Positions 31,644 to 32,041 of a stretch of DNA of 32,041 bases are shown one piece after another. The position numbers were made by a program, and so were the translations under genes. Location: assembly GCF_003591655.1 (NCBI RefSeq), contig NZ_QVRA01000035.1, positions 1 through 32,041 of the forward strand, given 5' to 3'. This DNA comes from Sphingobium terrigena. GTDB taxonomy: Bacteria; Pseudomonadota; Alphaproteobacteria; Sphingomonadales; Sphingomonadaceae. How positions within the stretch are numbered: the first letter of the stretch is position 1; each line of letters opens with the position of its first letter. Under the pieces are notes generated by a model, which made no database searches, was not told where the DNA came from, and was given only the letters and a program-made list of their open reading frames with translations.

Positions 31644-31661
31644 ATGTATATATAATACATC
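31644..31661 (-). promoter_or_regulatory. NsrR-like palindrome at the globin-hmp promoter
   Basis: On the minus strand: GATGTAT, five bases (TATAT), ATACAT. The 7-5-7 spacing and arms resemble the E. coli hmp NsrR site (GATGCAT-n5-ATACATC). It lies just upstream of the proposed GTG start and includes a TATTAT -10-like sequence. NsrR is an iron-sulphur repressor released by NO, which suits the three genes downstream. The regulator itself is not in the window. Confidence 0.6.
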
Positions 31662-31724
31662 GATCATGATTGCGCATAAACGCAAGGCTAGCGCATATTT
31701 CCAGGTCGTCGGTCGCGGCGATGT

Positions 31725-31874
31725 ACACAGCCTGAGAAACTGCTCAGCCCCGCTAGTTTAGCCTTGAATCCGAAACACGAAGGCATAGCATCAGCCAGCG
31801 ACCCGAAGGAGTCTCGGTGAGACGTAGACACCTTTCCTTGCCCGCCCGTCAAAAGACGGGCGGGTTTTCTTTTC
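31725..31874 (+). ncRNA. Possible small RNA ending in an intrinsic terminator
   Basis: No coding frame with a ribosome site lies upstream on this strand, yet the region ends in a strong terminator. Upstream hairpins are visible: CTGAG/CTCAG (31732-31747) and GTCTC/GAGAC (31811-31823), the latter followed by an unpaired ACACCTTTCCTT. The 5' end is a guess. It could be a stand-alone regulatory RNA transcribed divergently from the globin operon, or the tail of a transcript whose gene was lost when the Tn3 element inserted. I could not match it to a known RNA family. Confidence 0.4.
31841..31874 (+). terminator. Strong rho-independent terminator
   Basis: Perfect ten-base stem CCCGCCCGTC/GACGGGCGGG with AAAA loop, followed directly by TTTTCTTTTC. 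The T-tract orients it for plus-strand transcription. All nearby upstream genes are on the minus strand, so its transcript is unassigned. Confidence 0.88.
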
Positions 31875-31884
31875 CGATTCCGTA

Positions 31885-31915
31885 GGACATTCGCTGGAAC
31901 GCTAATCCGCGTGAT
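31885..31915 (+). repeat. Candidate terminal inverted repeat of a Tn3-family transposon
   Basis: The inner part TGGAACGCTAATCCGCGTGA resembles the inner half of the Tn3 38-bp repeat (TGGAACG...AAA..C..CGTTA), about 15 of 21 positions by eye. It is 31 bases beyond the stop of the transposase tail, the normal distance. The outer tip (expected GGGG) is not clear. Confidence 0.4.
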
Positions 31916-31946
31916 CTGGGCCCCTGTGCATTATGCGGACACAGAT

Positions 31947-32041
31947 TCACGGTAGCGGTTTGATGAGCAGCGGCATGAGGCCATTGGCGTCGAGATCGAG
32001 GTGATCGGACCAGACATAATCGCCGGTGAGATTGATGCGAT
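31947..32041 (-). CDS. Tn3-family transposase, C-terminal end (runs off window)
   Basis: The last 31 codons of a minus-strand gene: RINLTGDYVWSDHLDLDANG, then LMPLLIKPLP and stop (TGA, 31949-31947). INLTGDYxW near the C-terminus is typical of Tn3-family TnpA proteins (usually in an EHINLTGDYxW context). The remainder lies beyond the window. With the candidate inverted repeat just outside, this marks the end of a Tn3-type transposon entering from the right. Confidence 0.6.
   Translation of the reverse strand, partial: RINLTGDYVWSDHLDLDANGLMPLLIKPLP

Noticed and set aside
1..32041. tRNA, rRNA or replication origin
   Set aside because: I saw no cloverleaf with a CCA-adjacent acceptor, no rRNA signature, and no iteron or DnaA-box cluster.

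Overview
The window reads as a high-GC alphaproteobacterial accessory region, most likely from a sphingomonad (Sphingomonas/Sphingobium/Novosphingobium type). This rests on GC content, the gene families present (TonB siderophore receptor, FadN-type beta-oxidation, DUF2147, DUF3422) and general codon use. No rRNA or other marker gene fixes the taxon.

Layout. (1) 1-1359, minus: N-terminal part of a TonB-dependent siderophore receptor behind a Fur-box-like palindrome. A run of eight A's just after the start codon puts the signal peptide out of frame. (2) 1608-3028, plus: a two-gene module of a small ribbon-helix-helix-like protein and a tyrosine recombinase, preceded by a dif-like 11-6-11 bp site. 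(3) 3420-6846, minus: compact operon of class-3-type aldehyde dehydrogenase, GMC alcohol dehydrogenase and a secreted DUF2147 protein. Divergent from it is a MalT/LuxR-like regulator whose C-terminal part is lost at an IS21-family element (7668-10271). The other end of that element cuts the 3' end of an exported alpha/beta hydrolase, and no target duplication is visible. (4) 11389-20499, minus: long lipid operon of thiolase, FadN-type bifunctional protein, acyl-CoA dehydrogenase, nitronate-monooxygenase-like protein, EtfB, EtfA, hotdog thioesterase, PHA-system protein and a stand-alone acyl carrier protein. A TGACGT-TT-ACGTCA palindrome lies upstream. (5) 20781-25609, plus: truncated DUF3422 gene, then DUF2147, fadL, fadD and a MerR regulator. 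(6) 25669-29187: remnants of a decayed operon (5' part of an MFS transporter, an intact membrane protein, a gene tail) beside a second, unrelated and apparently intact IS21-family element with a perfect 40-bp palindrome near its right end. (7) 29662-31627, minus: nitric-oxide operon of group III truncated haemoglobin, DUF1971 protein and flavohaemoprotein Hmp, with an NsrR-like palindrome at its promoter. (8) 31661-32041: possible small RNA ending in a strong intrinsic terminator, then the end of a Tn3-family transposon with the C-terminus of its transposase.

Functionally the window joins uptake (FadL), activation (FadD), beta-oxidation (FadA/FadN/FadE with ETF) and terminal alcohol/aldehyde oxidation (GMC enzyme with ALDH) of hydrophobic substrates. 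It is heavily remodelled: two IS21 elements, one Tn3 end, one recombinase module and at least five broken genes.
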